The translations under genes were made by a program, and so were the position numbers. 5,900 bases of DNA from Clostridium_AM sp964554365 (GTDB lineage Bacteria > Bacillota > Clostridia > Clostridiales > Clostridiaceae). Every line of letters begins with the position of its first letter. The stretch's first letter is position 1. The notes beneath the pieces were generated by a model. It saw only the letters and a program-made list of their open reading frames with translations. It searched no databases and was not told the DNA's origin. Where the stretch lies: positions 1 through 5,900 of the forward strand of contig CAZKOJ010000208.1 of NCBI GenBank assembly GCA_964554365.1, written 5' to 3'. Shown here piece by piece: positions 1-5,712 of the stretch.

Positions 1-573
1 AATTTTGAAAAGTTATTAGGAGACGGTACTCAATTTGGTATTAGTCTTGAGTATGCCGAGCAACCGTCTCCAGATGGTTTAGCCCAAGCATTCGTCATCG
101 GTGAAGAGTTTATAGGTGATGATGATGTAGCAATGGTATTAGGTGAGAATATTTACTACGGAAATGGATTCACACCTATATTAAAAGAAGCTGCTGAAGA
201 TGCTAAAAAGGGAAAAGCTACTATCTTTGGATATTATGTAAATGATCCAGAACGCTTTGGAATAGTAGAATTTGATGAAACCAGAAAAGTTATCTCAGTT
301 GAAGAAAAACCTGAAAATCCTAAATCAAACTATTGTATTACAGGACTTTACTTTTATGATAAAAGAGTTGTTGTCTTTGCTAAAAAAGTAAAGCCATCAC
401 ATAGAGGAGAACTTGAAATAACAGATGTAAATAATTATTACATTAACAAAGAATCCACGGAGTATGGAGTTCTTGAAGGCTTCTGGAGTGATGCAGGGAC
501 TTTTGAGAGTTTATTGAGAGCATCTCTGATGGTAGAGCAGAATATAAAAAATGATTATCAAAACATCCTATAA
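1..573 (+). CDS. rfbA: Glucose-1-phosphate thymidylyltransferase, 5' end outside the window
   Basis: The enzyme joins glucose-1-phosphate and dTTP to give dTDP-glucose and pyrophosphate in the cytoplasm, the first step of dTDP-rhamnose and related sugar pathways. The frame is open from base 1, well before the first in-window ATG at 133, so the N-terminal part (GXGTRL nucleotide-binding loop, roughly 80 residues) lies upstream. In the 190 visible residues I see LLGDGTQFG (5-13), the substrate-binding QPSPDGLAQAF (21-31), LGEN (47-50), VEEKP (100-104), GLYFYD (115-120), RGELEITD (135-142) and WSDAGT (162-167). Two oddities: LGEN replaces the usual LGDN, whose Asp binds magnesium, and the protein stops soon after WSDAGTFESLLRAS, lacking the roughly 50-residue C-terminal extension of the 290-residue form. 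Family assignment is firm. It is the first visible gene of the cluster, and the next intact gene starts about 300 bases downstream. Confidence 0.95.
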   Translation, partial: NFEKLLGDGTQFGISLEYAEQPSPDGLAQAFVIGEEFIGDDDVAMVLGENIYYGNGFTPILKEAAEDAKKGKATIFGYYVNDPERFGIVEFDETRKVISVEEKPENPKSNYCITGLYFYDKRVVVFAKKVKPSHRGELEITDVNNYYINKESTEYGVLEGFWSDAGTFESLLRASLMVEQNIKNDYQNIL

Positions 574-707
574 AATCGATAATGTAAAATGATACTCGAC
601 CAAGAATAATATATACCTTTGCTTGTTTTCGATCTCAGAACGTCGATTAAGAAAATTATTTTTAATTTTAAAAGAAAAAAGATCATTATAATAAGGAGCG
701 AAATTGT

Positions 708-816
708 ATGAAAAAGGACATGGGACAAGGAAATTAGATATTTTTATCGATATAGAGCTAAATATTTAATAAATAGAAGGTCTAGTGCGTTGAAGGATGA
801 AAGTGGTGTTGAATAA
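708..816 (+). pseudogene. Short broken reading frame with a good ribosome binding site
   Basis: An AAGGAG sequence (693-698) sits nine bases before an ATG at 708, a textbook spacing. The frame from that ATG stops after nine codons (TAG at 735-737). One frame over, 712-813 is open for 34 codons and reads KRTWDKEIRYFYRYRAKYLI and onward to ESGVE, ending at TAA 814-816. A one-base change in the A-run at 711-715 would join the start to this open stretch. I read it as the N-terminal remnant of a lost cluster gene, but the match is not recognised and the open stretch could be chance. It could also be a leader peptide of nine codons. Confidence 0.3.
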
Positions 817-863
817 GTCCAGCAAGAGCATGATAAGAAATGGATGCGTATATTAATATCAAA

Positions 864-867
864 GAGG
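864..867 (+). promoter_or_regulatory. Ribosome binding site that decides the flippase start
   Basis: GAGG lies five bases before the ATG at 873. The upstream in-frame ATG at 840 has no comparable purine-rich site, so translation probably begins at 873 and the protein loses 11 poorly conserved residues compared with the longest frame. Confidence 0.5.
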
Positions 868-872
868 AAAAC

Positions 873-2435
873 ATGCTTAAAATAACAGAAGAACAAAGCT
901 CTTTCAACAAGCAGGTGCCTAAAAATCTCATATCCAACATTTTATATTTTATACTTAATATCTTAATTGGACTATTTTTGGTACCATATTTTATTGACTC
1001 ACTTGGAGTAGCAAGCTATGCTCTTATACCTTTAGCTACGTCTATTACAAATTATATAAACTTAGTAGTGCAATCACTTAATACATCAGTCTCAAGATAT
1101 ATGACAATTGATTTACACAAAAAAGAGTTTAAAAAAGCAAACCTTACCTTTAATACTGCTCTGTTTGGAACTCTTGGTGTTATATTATTAATGATCCCCC
1201 TAGTGTTATTAATTTCATACTATTTCCCATCTTTTTTTGAAATTCCTTCAAGCCAAAAAAATTCTGCAACAATTCTTTTTCTCGGAGTTATTAGTGCATT
1301 CCTTTTGCGAGCTTGGGGCAGTAACTTTGGAGTTTCCCTTTTTGCCTACAACAGACTTGACCTTCAGAACATAGTAAATACCATAAGTACTCTTGTTCAG
1401 ATAAGTTTGATAATATTGTTATTTAAGCTATATTCTCCAAGCTTAACTTATATAGGATTAGCTTATTTAACTGCAGCCTTAGTTGCCTTTCCTGTTACTG
1501 TATTATTTTCACGCAGAATAAATCCTCATCTAAAAGTAAATATTAAATACTTCCGTAGATCTAAGGTTAAAGAAATTACAGAAATGAGTAGTTGGGTCAT
1601 TGTTAATCAAATTGGAGCCCTTTTATTTCTGCAGATCGACCTAATAGTAGTGAACAAATTATTTGGTGTTGTTGCAGGTGGAGAGTATTCAATCGCACTG
1701 ACATGGAGTGTATTGTTGCGCACTATCGCAGATATGCTCATAGGTGTCATAACACCAGTGATTTTAAGTTACTATTCAAATGATAGAATAGAAGAACTGA
1801 TAAATCTATCAAAGAGTACCGTAAAGTTTACAGGTCTTGTAATGGCGCTTCCGATTGGTTACGTATGTGGCTTTGCCCCTCAAATTCTGTCACTATGGGT
1901 AGGTCCGGAATTTGCAAAACTCTCACCCTTAATGCTCTTGATGCTTTCACATCTTGCAATTAATCTACCGATAATGTCTCTTTTTGCGATCAATGTTGCT
2001 TATAATAAAGTGCGCCTCCCAGGCATTATAACATTTTTTATGGGAATAGGAAATCTTCTGCTGGCAGTAACGATTCCCTATCTTACAGGCTGGAACTATT
2101 ACGGAGTTGCATTGGCAGGAGCAATTGTGCTGACGCTTAAAAATTCGTTTTTTACTCCATGGTATGCCACCAAGGTGCTTGGAATTGCCAGAAATGCATA
2201 TGTAAGCTCCATGATTTCAGGAGTGTTTGCTATGATCTTTGTTACGGCTGTATCTTACACGATGGCGCATTATGTGCACATTTTGGGGTTTGCTTCTATA
2301 ACAGTTTGCGGGATAATTTTAACTGTACTATATATTTGTGTATTATGGGTATTTTGCCTCAGTCAATCAGAAAAGGAGATAGCAGAGTCATTCATGCCAT
2401 TAAAGATAAGGAGCTTGTTACATCGTGAAGTATAA
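873..2435 (+). CDS. Polysaccharide (O-antigen-like) flippase, Wzx/MATE superfamily
   Basis: A multispanning membrane protein that probably flips lipid-linked oligosaccharide from the cytoplasmic to the outer face of the membrane. From the ATG at 873 it has 520 residues, normal for the polysaccharide biosynthesis protein/Wzx family. Reading the hydrophobicity by eye gives about 14 membrane segments, for example near residues 18-44, 52-70, 92-117, 132-158, 168-187, 192-213, 240-262, 320-343, 352-377, 383-402, 445-466 and 470-495. It has a basic cytoplasmic loop near 214-232 and the family-like SLWVGPEFA (340-348) after a helix. The longest frame starts at 840, but GAGG at 864-867 favours 873. 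The assignment rests on topology, length and cluster context, as flippases share little sequence; a related MATE-type exporter is the main alternative. The FrhB-like pseudogene begins within about 15 bases of its stop, suggesting a former operon. Confidence 0.88.
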   Translation: MLKITEEQSSFNKQVPKNLISNILYFILNILIGLFLVPYFIDSLGVASYALIPLATSITNYINLVVQSLNTSVSRYMTIDLHKKEFKKANLTFNTALFGTLGVILLMIPLVLLISYYFPSFFEIPSSQKNSATILFLGVISAFLLRAWGSNFGVSLFAYNRLDLQNIVNTISTLVQISLIILLFKLYSPSLTYIGLAYLTAALVAFPVTVLFSRRINPHLKVNIKYFRRSKVKEITEMSSWVIVNQIGALLFLQIDLIVVNKLFGVVAGGEYSIALTWSVLLRTIADMLIGVITPVILSYYSNDRIEELINLSKSTVKFTGLVMALPIGYVCGFAPQILSLWVGPEFAKLSPLMLLMLSHLAINLPIMSLFAINVAYNKVRLPGIITFFMGIGNLLLAVTIPYLTGWNYYGVALAGAIVLTLKNSFFTPWYATKVLGIARNAYVSSMISGVFAMIFVTAVSYTMAHYVHILGFASITVCGIILTVLYICVLWVFCLSQSEKEIAESFMPLKIRSLLHREV

Positions 2436-2447
2436 TCTCATGACTAA

Positions 2448-3194
2448 ATAGTAAAAAATGACCTCTGCATAGGTTGCGGAATTTGTATAGGAATCTACCC
2501 TCAGAAAATTCTGGAAATTCAGGATGTTAAGTATCGGGGAAAAAGTTCTAAAAAACCTGCAAATAATTATTGTTTTCAATGTACCAATGAGAAAGGACCA
2601 CATATAGAGTTTTTTGGAGCGAAGTAGTTTCTGAAGCTTGGATTAACGGATGGTTTACTTCTAATGCGTGCAATTATTGTGATGATGTTTTTGCAGAACT
2701 TGCAAATGCTGTATTCATGGATGCCTGACTTCCAGAATATTCAAGAGATAGTAGAGGAACAAACCTTGTGGTTGTGAGATCTCCTGAGATCTTTACATTA
2801 CTGAAAAGAAATAGAAAAAGAGAAAATTAGTTCAAATAAAATTTAGACTTAAAAAAATAATAAAGAGTCAAGCAGAAGTTTTTGATTTTAAAAAGAAACA
2901 ACTTTCTTACAGAGTATATCTGGCCCTTCACAAAGAACAAAGAGTACTTGAAAAAAGAGTTCCACCTAGGGGTAAAATTGAATTATTGAAAAAAAGAAAT
3001 TAAACTAAAAGTAGAATGTAGAAGAAAAGCAAAGAACTTTTTAAAATGTTCACATAAAAAGACTAAAGGTGTGGAAACTTTCAAAGCTTAAATGAAGCCT
3101 TATATTAGACACTCTGAGCAATATCAGATTATTTAGTAATTTTGCACTGCCAATAGAAGTAATAAAAATAAGAAAGAGAGAAAAAAATGAATAA
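2448..3194 (+). pseudogene. Decayed FrhB-like (coenzyme F420 hydrogenase/dehydrogenase beta-subunit family) gene
   Basis: Intact members carry an N-terminal ferredoxin domain and a flavin/F420-type C-terminal domain and occur in archaeal polysaccharide clusters beside pyruvyl transferases. Pieces appear in order across three frames: ferredoxin start NDLCIGCGICIGIYP (2457-2501) then KYRGKSSKKPANNYC (2529-2573); FWSEVVSEAWINGWF with CNYCDDVFAELA (2612-2707) and LPEYSRDSRGTNLVVVRSPE (2729-2788); IIKSQAEVFDFKKKQLSYR (2857-2913); KAKNFLKC and GVETFKA (3029-3088); and the C-terminal NFALPIEVIKIRKRE (3138-3182). Damage: no start codon (ATA at 2448), fourth cluster cysteine replaced by Tyr (CP to YP), an internal deletion of perhaps 150-200 codons near 2525, frameshifts near 2590-2600, 2800-2850, 3000 and 3104, and TGA at 2726-2728 where DAWLPEY has Trp. 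Its terminal stop (3192-3194) overlaps the next gene's start, so it was once in the operon. Certainly nonfunctional. Confidence 0.85.
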
Positions 3195-4401
3195 AAGACC
3201 CATTTTTGTCTTGGTAGGTAATGGACCCTATGAGAATAGAGGCTGCGAAGCAATTGTAAGGGGGACTGAAAAAATACTGAGACACTATTACAAAGATCCC
3301 TCTTTTACATGTGTAAGCTTTTTTCATAACCAACAACAGTTTGAAAAACAGTGTCTTGAAGAGTATGATCCTGAAGTGATCCATAAGAAAATAGACATAA
3401 ATCAAAAAAAATTTAGTTATGGATGGTTTCGTCAATTAGCTCATAAAAGCATGTCGCAAAAAAAGTATATAAGATCTGCTTATAAAGAGTTATTTCCTTG
3501 GATAATAGAATCAGAAGCCGTATTATCTATAGGGGGAGATAATTATTCTTTAGATTATGGCATCCCTAAATTATTTACTGGACTTAATGATATCGTCTTA
3601 GAGAATAAAAAGCCAATTATTATATGGGGAGCATCAGTTGGACCTTTTGATAAGATTCCTACATATGAAAAATATATGAAAGAGCATCTTCAGCATGTAA
3701 GTGGAATATTTGCAAGAGAATCTGCTACAATAAAGTATCTTGATAAAATAGGGATTAAAAAAAATATACTTAGAACTTCAGATCCGGCCTTTTTAATGGA
3801 TCCAAGAGAACCTCAACAACATATGGAGATAGAAATAGATTCTATTGGAATAAATTTCAGTCCATTGATGGCAAAATATGTGAGTAATGGGAATCTAAAA
3901 TCATGGATAAACATTGCATGCCGAATTGTAGAAGAAGTAGCAAAAATAACTGATAATAAAATATATTTAATTCCACATGTAACTGTGCCAATCTCAAATG
4001 ACTACCTATTTTTAAAAGAAGTTAAAGAAAGAATTGAGCATTCAGAAAAAATTAATTTAATCCCTCCAATATATAATGCTGAAGAGACTAAATGGATTAT
4101 TAGTAGAATGAAAGTTTTTGCGGGAGCTAGAACTCATTCAACAATTGCATCATTATCATCAAATAATCCAACGTTAAGTTTTGCATACAGCATTAAGGCA
4201 AAAGGAATTAATGAGGATATTTTTGGACATGATAATTACTGCATATATCCAAAGGATATGAGTCCAAAAAATGTAGCTGAAAAAATTAAATCTATGCTAA
4301 GGGAAAGCGATAAAATAAGATCATATTTAGAGACATCTGTCCCAGAGATAAAAGATAAGGCTCTTGTAGCTGGTGAGTTTCTTCAGCAGATCACAAGATG
4401 A
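3187..4401 (+). CDS. Polysaccharide pyruvyl transferase family protein
   Basis: Members of this GT-B-like family (PF04230) add pyruvate ketals from phosphoenolpyruvate to surface sugars, though many relatives may transfer other groups. The 404-residue protein has the usual length. Visible motifs in order are GNGPYENRGCEAI (11-23), IGGDNYSLDYG (115-125), WGASVGPF (147-154), FARES (175-179), SDPAFLMD (198-205), GINFSP (221-226), IPHV (262-265) and the signature GARTHSTIASL (313-323) with its His, followed by FAYSIKAKGI (332-341). No signal peptide or membrane segment is seen, so it acts in the cytoplasm. The ATG at 3187 has only a weak purine-rich stretch (3172-3180) before it. The frame of the ruined upstream gene ends inside this start, suggesting that translation was once coupled. 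The family is clear; the exact group transferred and acceptor cannot be read from sequence. Confidence 0.92.
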   Translation: MNKRPIFVLVGNGPYENRGCEAIVRGTEKILRHYYKDPSFTCVSFFHNQQQFEKQCLEEYDPEVIHKKIDINQKKFSYGWFRQLAHKSMSQKKYIRSAYKELFPWIIESEAVLSIGGDNYSLDYGIPKLFTGLNDIVLENKKPIIIWGASVGPFDKIPTYEKYMKEHLQHVSGIFARESATIKYLDKIGIKKNILRTSDPAFLMDPREPQQHMEIEIDSIGINFSPLMAKYVSNGNLKSWINIACRIVEEVAKITDNKIYLIPHVTVPISNDYLFLKEVKERIEHSEKINLIPPIYNAEETKWIISRMKVFAGARTHSTIASLSSNNPTLSFAYSIKAKGINEDIFGHDNYCIYPKDMSPKNVAEKIKSMLRESDKIRSYLETSVPEIKDKALVAGEFLQQITR

Positions 4402-4451
4402 CCTCGTGTATATAAGAATAAGGTAGATGTATAATTCACTTATTTTAGTGA

Positions 4452-4605
4452 TGTTCCAATACTAAAGCATTTCATACTGCCAAGGAGTTAACTAAATTCA
4501 ATTCAGTTATCTCAAAAATGAGAGAAGATTATAATTGATAATCCCTTAGTAAATAATGATGTTAAAGTGGTAAAAATGTCACAGCCTTTACATTCAATTG
4601 ATTAA
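4452..4605 (+). pseudogene. Possible remnant of an unidentified coding region
   Basis: Frame three is open from 4452 to 4535 and reads KAFHTAKELTKFNSVISK then MREDYN before TGA (4536-4538). One frame over, 4537-4602 continues as DNPLVNNDVKVVKMSQPLHS and ends at TAA 4603-4605. The residue make-up looks protein-like and a single indel near 4536 would join the segments. I cannot assign a family, there is no start codon with a ribosome binding site, and chance openness in AT-rich DNA is possible. Confidence 0.25.
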
Positions 4606-4612
4606 ATAGAGA

Positions 4613-4628
4613 GATATAAATTTATAAA
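4613..4628 (+). promoter_or_regulatory. Candidate archaeal TATA-box promoter for the glycosyltransferase gene
   Basis: The stretch GATATAAATTTATAAA contains TTTATAAA at 4621-4628. In archaea transcription starts about 25 bases downstream of such a box, here near 4650, which would leave a leader of about 20 bases before the GTG at 4670. Position and sequence fit, but AT-rich DNA gives many such boxes by chance and this assumes the source is archaeal. Confidence 0.4.
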
Positions 4629-4657
4629 GTAAGTAAAAATAGAAAAATAGAATAGAT

Positions 4658-4661
4658 GGAG
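4658..4661 (+). promoter_or_regulatory. Ribosome binding site supporting a GTG start
   Basis: GGAG lies eight bases before the GTG at 4670. This supports a GTG start for the glycosyltransferase, since no in-frame ATG lies before the first conserved strand (VSIIIPTYNR). Confidence 0.55.
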
Positions 4662-4669
4662 ATATAGTT

Positions 4670-5554
4670 GTGGAAGAAGGTCCAAAAGTTAGTATTATAA
4701 TCCCTACTTACAACAGAGCGCCTTTAATAGAAAATGCAATTAGATCATGTTTGGAAATTGAATACGAAAATTTAGAGGTTGTTATAGTAAATGATGGGTC
4801 AACTGATAATACTGAAAGTATTGTCAAAAAAATGAATGATACTCGTATAAAATATATAAGACATGAAAATAGAATGGGAGCTCCAAAAACTAAAGCTGAT
4901 GGCATTAGACATTCCACAGGACAATACATATTATTTGGAGAAGATGATGTACTTTATGATCCGGAATATCTTAATAGATTAATGATTTGTATGACTAGAA
5001 ATAAAGCTGATATTGTTGCTGGTCGGATCATATATCTTAACAGTAATGAGGATAGAAAAGATGCGGTAGAAAGATGGAACCGAGTCAAAAAACCACTAAT
5101 TGATATGAGAATGATTGGAGGAAATTTTAGCATTAAAGTAGATGAAGATACAGAGGTCCCATTTGTTCATGCATTATACTTAACCAAGAAAAAAATATTT
5201 GATTCAATTTCATACGATGAAAATTATCTTGGAAATGGGTATAGAGAAGAGACAGACCCACAAATTTCAGCATTAAAAATGGGTTTTAAGATTGTCTTCT
5301 GTCCAAATGCAATATGCTATCATTTACCTAGAATAGAATCAATCGGTGGAGGACAACACCACATGAGAAAGTTATCTTTTTTGTATTGGACCTTCAAAAA
5401 CAACAAATATTTTTTGAAAAAACACTATTCTTTTCTGAAAAGTAAATACAAACTAAAACATAGCAGACAATATATGATAATATCCTTTGCATATTATGAA
5501 ATGATATTATTATCATCTTATCTTTTGCCTAGTATGAACTTAAAGCACAGATGA
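4670..5554 (+). CDS. Family 2 glycosyltransferase
   Basis: A GT-A fold enzyme that transfers a sugar from a nucleotide-sugar donor to a growing glycan on the cytoplasmic side of the membrane. The 294-residue protein starts at a GTG preceded by GGAG. The N-terminal nucleotide-binding half is clear: VSIIIPTYNR (7-16), VVIVNDGSTDNT (37-48), GAPKTKADGIRHSTGQYILF (70-89) and the metal-binding acidic motif EDD (91-93), the form DXD takes in many GT2 enzymes. The second half has a likely acceptor-side region, YREETDPQISALKMGFKIVF (191-210, base candidates E193, E194, D196), then a basic region (232-266) and a moderately hydrophobic segment (268-287) that may lie on the membrane. Donor and acceptor cannot be predicted. 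It is the last intact gene of the cluster here and may have its own promoter. Confidence 0.93.
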   Translation: MEEGPKVSIIIPTYNRAPLIENAIRSCLEIEYENLEVVIVNDGSTDNTESIVKKMNDTRIKYIRHENRMGAPKTKADGIRHSTGQYILFGEDDVLYDPEYLNRLMICMTRNKADIVAGRIIYLNSNEDRKDAVERWNRVKKPLIDMRMIGGNFSIKVDEDTEVPFVHALYLTKKKIFDSISYDENYLGNGYREETDPQISALKMGFKIVFCPNAICYHLPRIESIGGGQHHMRKLSFLYWTFKNNKYFLKKHYSFLKSKYKLKHSRQYMIISFAYYEMILLSSYLLPSMNLKHR

Positions 5555-5610
5555 GTATGTATTTCTCATGTATAATAAATCAAAGTTGTGCTGGCACACC
5601 CCGCTGCAAG

Positions 5611-5627
5611 GAGGCTGTCCGACAATT
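5611..5627 (-). repeat. Candidate terminal inverted repeat of the insertion sequence
   Basis: GAGGCTGTCCGACAATT read on the + strand is similar to known IS ends beginning GGCTGTCC. It stands just outside the end of the transposase-like frame, where the 3' terminal repeat of an element on the - strand would be. The matching copy would be beyond the window. Confidence 0.4.
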
Positions 5628-5639
5628 ACTGATAGTAAT
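5625..5639. repeat. Small perfect inverted repeat
   Basis: ATTACT and AGTAAT are exact reverse complements separated by GAT. The hairpin overlaps the inner edge of the candidate IS terminal repeat. It has no directly following T run, so it is not a classic terminator; it may be part of the IS end structure. Confidence 0.4.
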
Positions 5640-5669
5640 GAAATATATCGCCTGCTGGTAAATTGGAAC

Positions 5670-5710
5670 TTTTTTCTGAGATTTTTTTCTATTTATTTCT
5701 ATTTATTATT
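5670..5710 (+). terminator. T-rich tract, possible archaeal terminator for the glycan genes
   Basis: Runs of six and seven T (5670-5675, 5682-5688) followed by repeated CTATTTATT lie about 120 bases after the glycosyltransferase stop. Archaeal RNA polymerase can stop at oligo-T tracts without a hairpin. The tract is flanked by a 10-base inverted repeat, TGGAACTTTT at 5664-5673 and AAAAGTTCCA at 5728-5737, with a 54-base gap. The site would lie inside the IS if its boundary is at 5611. Confidence 0.3.
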
Positions 5711-5712
5711 AC

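Larger units (their letters stand above)
574..872. other. AT-rich spacer between rfbA and the flippase gene
   Basis: No intact gene is visible here. The left part (574-690) is AT-rich with a TATA-like stretch near 605-616 (AATAATATATAC), which could be an archaeal promoter but is weakly supported. At 693-698 an AAGGAG Shine-Dalgarno sequence precedes an ATG at 708, described separately as a broken reading frame. The final part, 817-872, is the leader of the flippase gene and contains an alternative upstream start at 840. Confidence 0.5.
4402..4669. other. Spacer between the pyruvyl transferase and glycosyltransferase genes
   Basis: This 268-base AT-rich stretch has no intact gene. Its middle (4449-4605) holds two short open segments in adjacent frames that read like protein, listed separately as a possible remnant. 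The right end carries a TATA-like box and the ribosome binding site of the glycosyltransferase gene. The spacing is far larger than in an unbroken operon. Confidence 0.5.

Noticed and set aside
840..872. ATG at 840 as the flippase start
   Set aside because: It adds 11 residues but lacks a convincing ribosome binding site, while GAGG five bases before the ATG at 873 fits better. Not excluded.
2159..2428. 89-codon + strand open frame inside the flippase gene
   Set aside because: It overlaps the flippase in another frame, is cysteine-rich without pattern and has no ribosome binding site; the flippase frame fully explains the region.
2418..2603. 61-codon - strand open frame
   Set aside because: It is antisense to the start of the FrhB-like pseudogene, whose + strand fragments are recognisable protein.
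2625..2627. TAG in the FrhB-like pseudogene as a pyrrolysine codon
   Set aside because: The recognisable protein has already moved to another frame by this point, so the TAG is not in the coding frame there and only reflects the frameshift.
3050..3435. Two overlapping - strand open frames of 67 and 100 codons
   Set aside because: Both lie antisense to the pseudogene end and the pyruvyl transferase start; their hydrophobic Phe/Leu-rich sequence is the usual shadow of A-rich coding DNA.
4708..4929. 73-codon - strand open frame
   Set aside because: It is antisense to the strongly conserved N-terminal domain of the GT2 enzyme.
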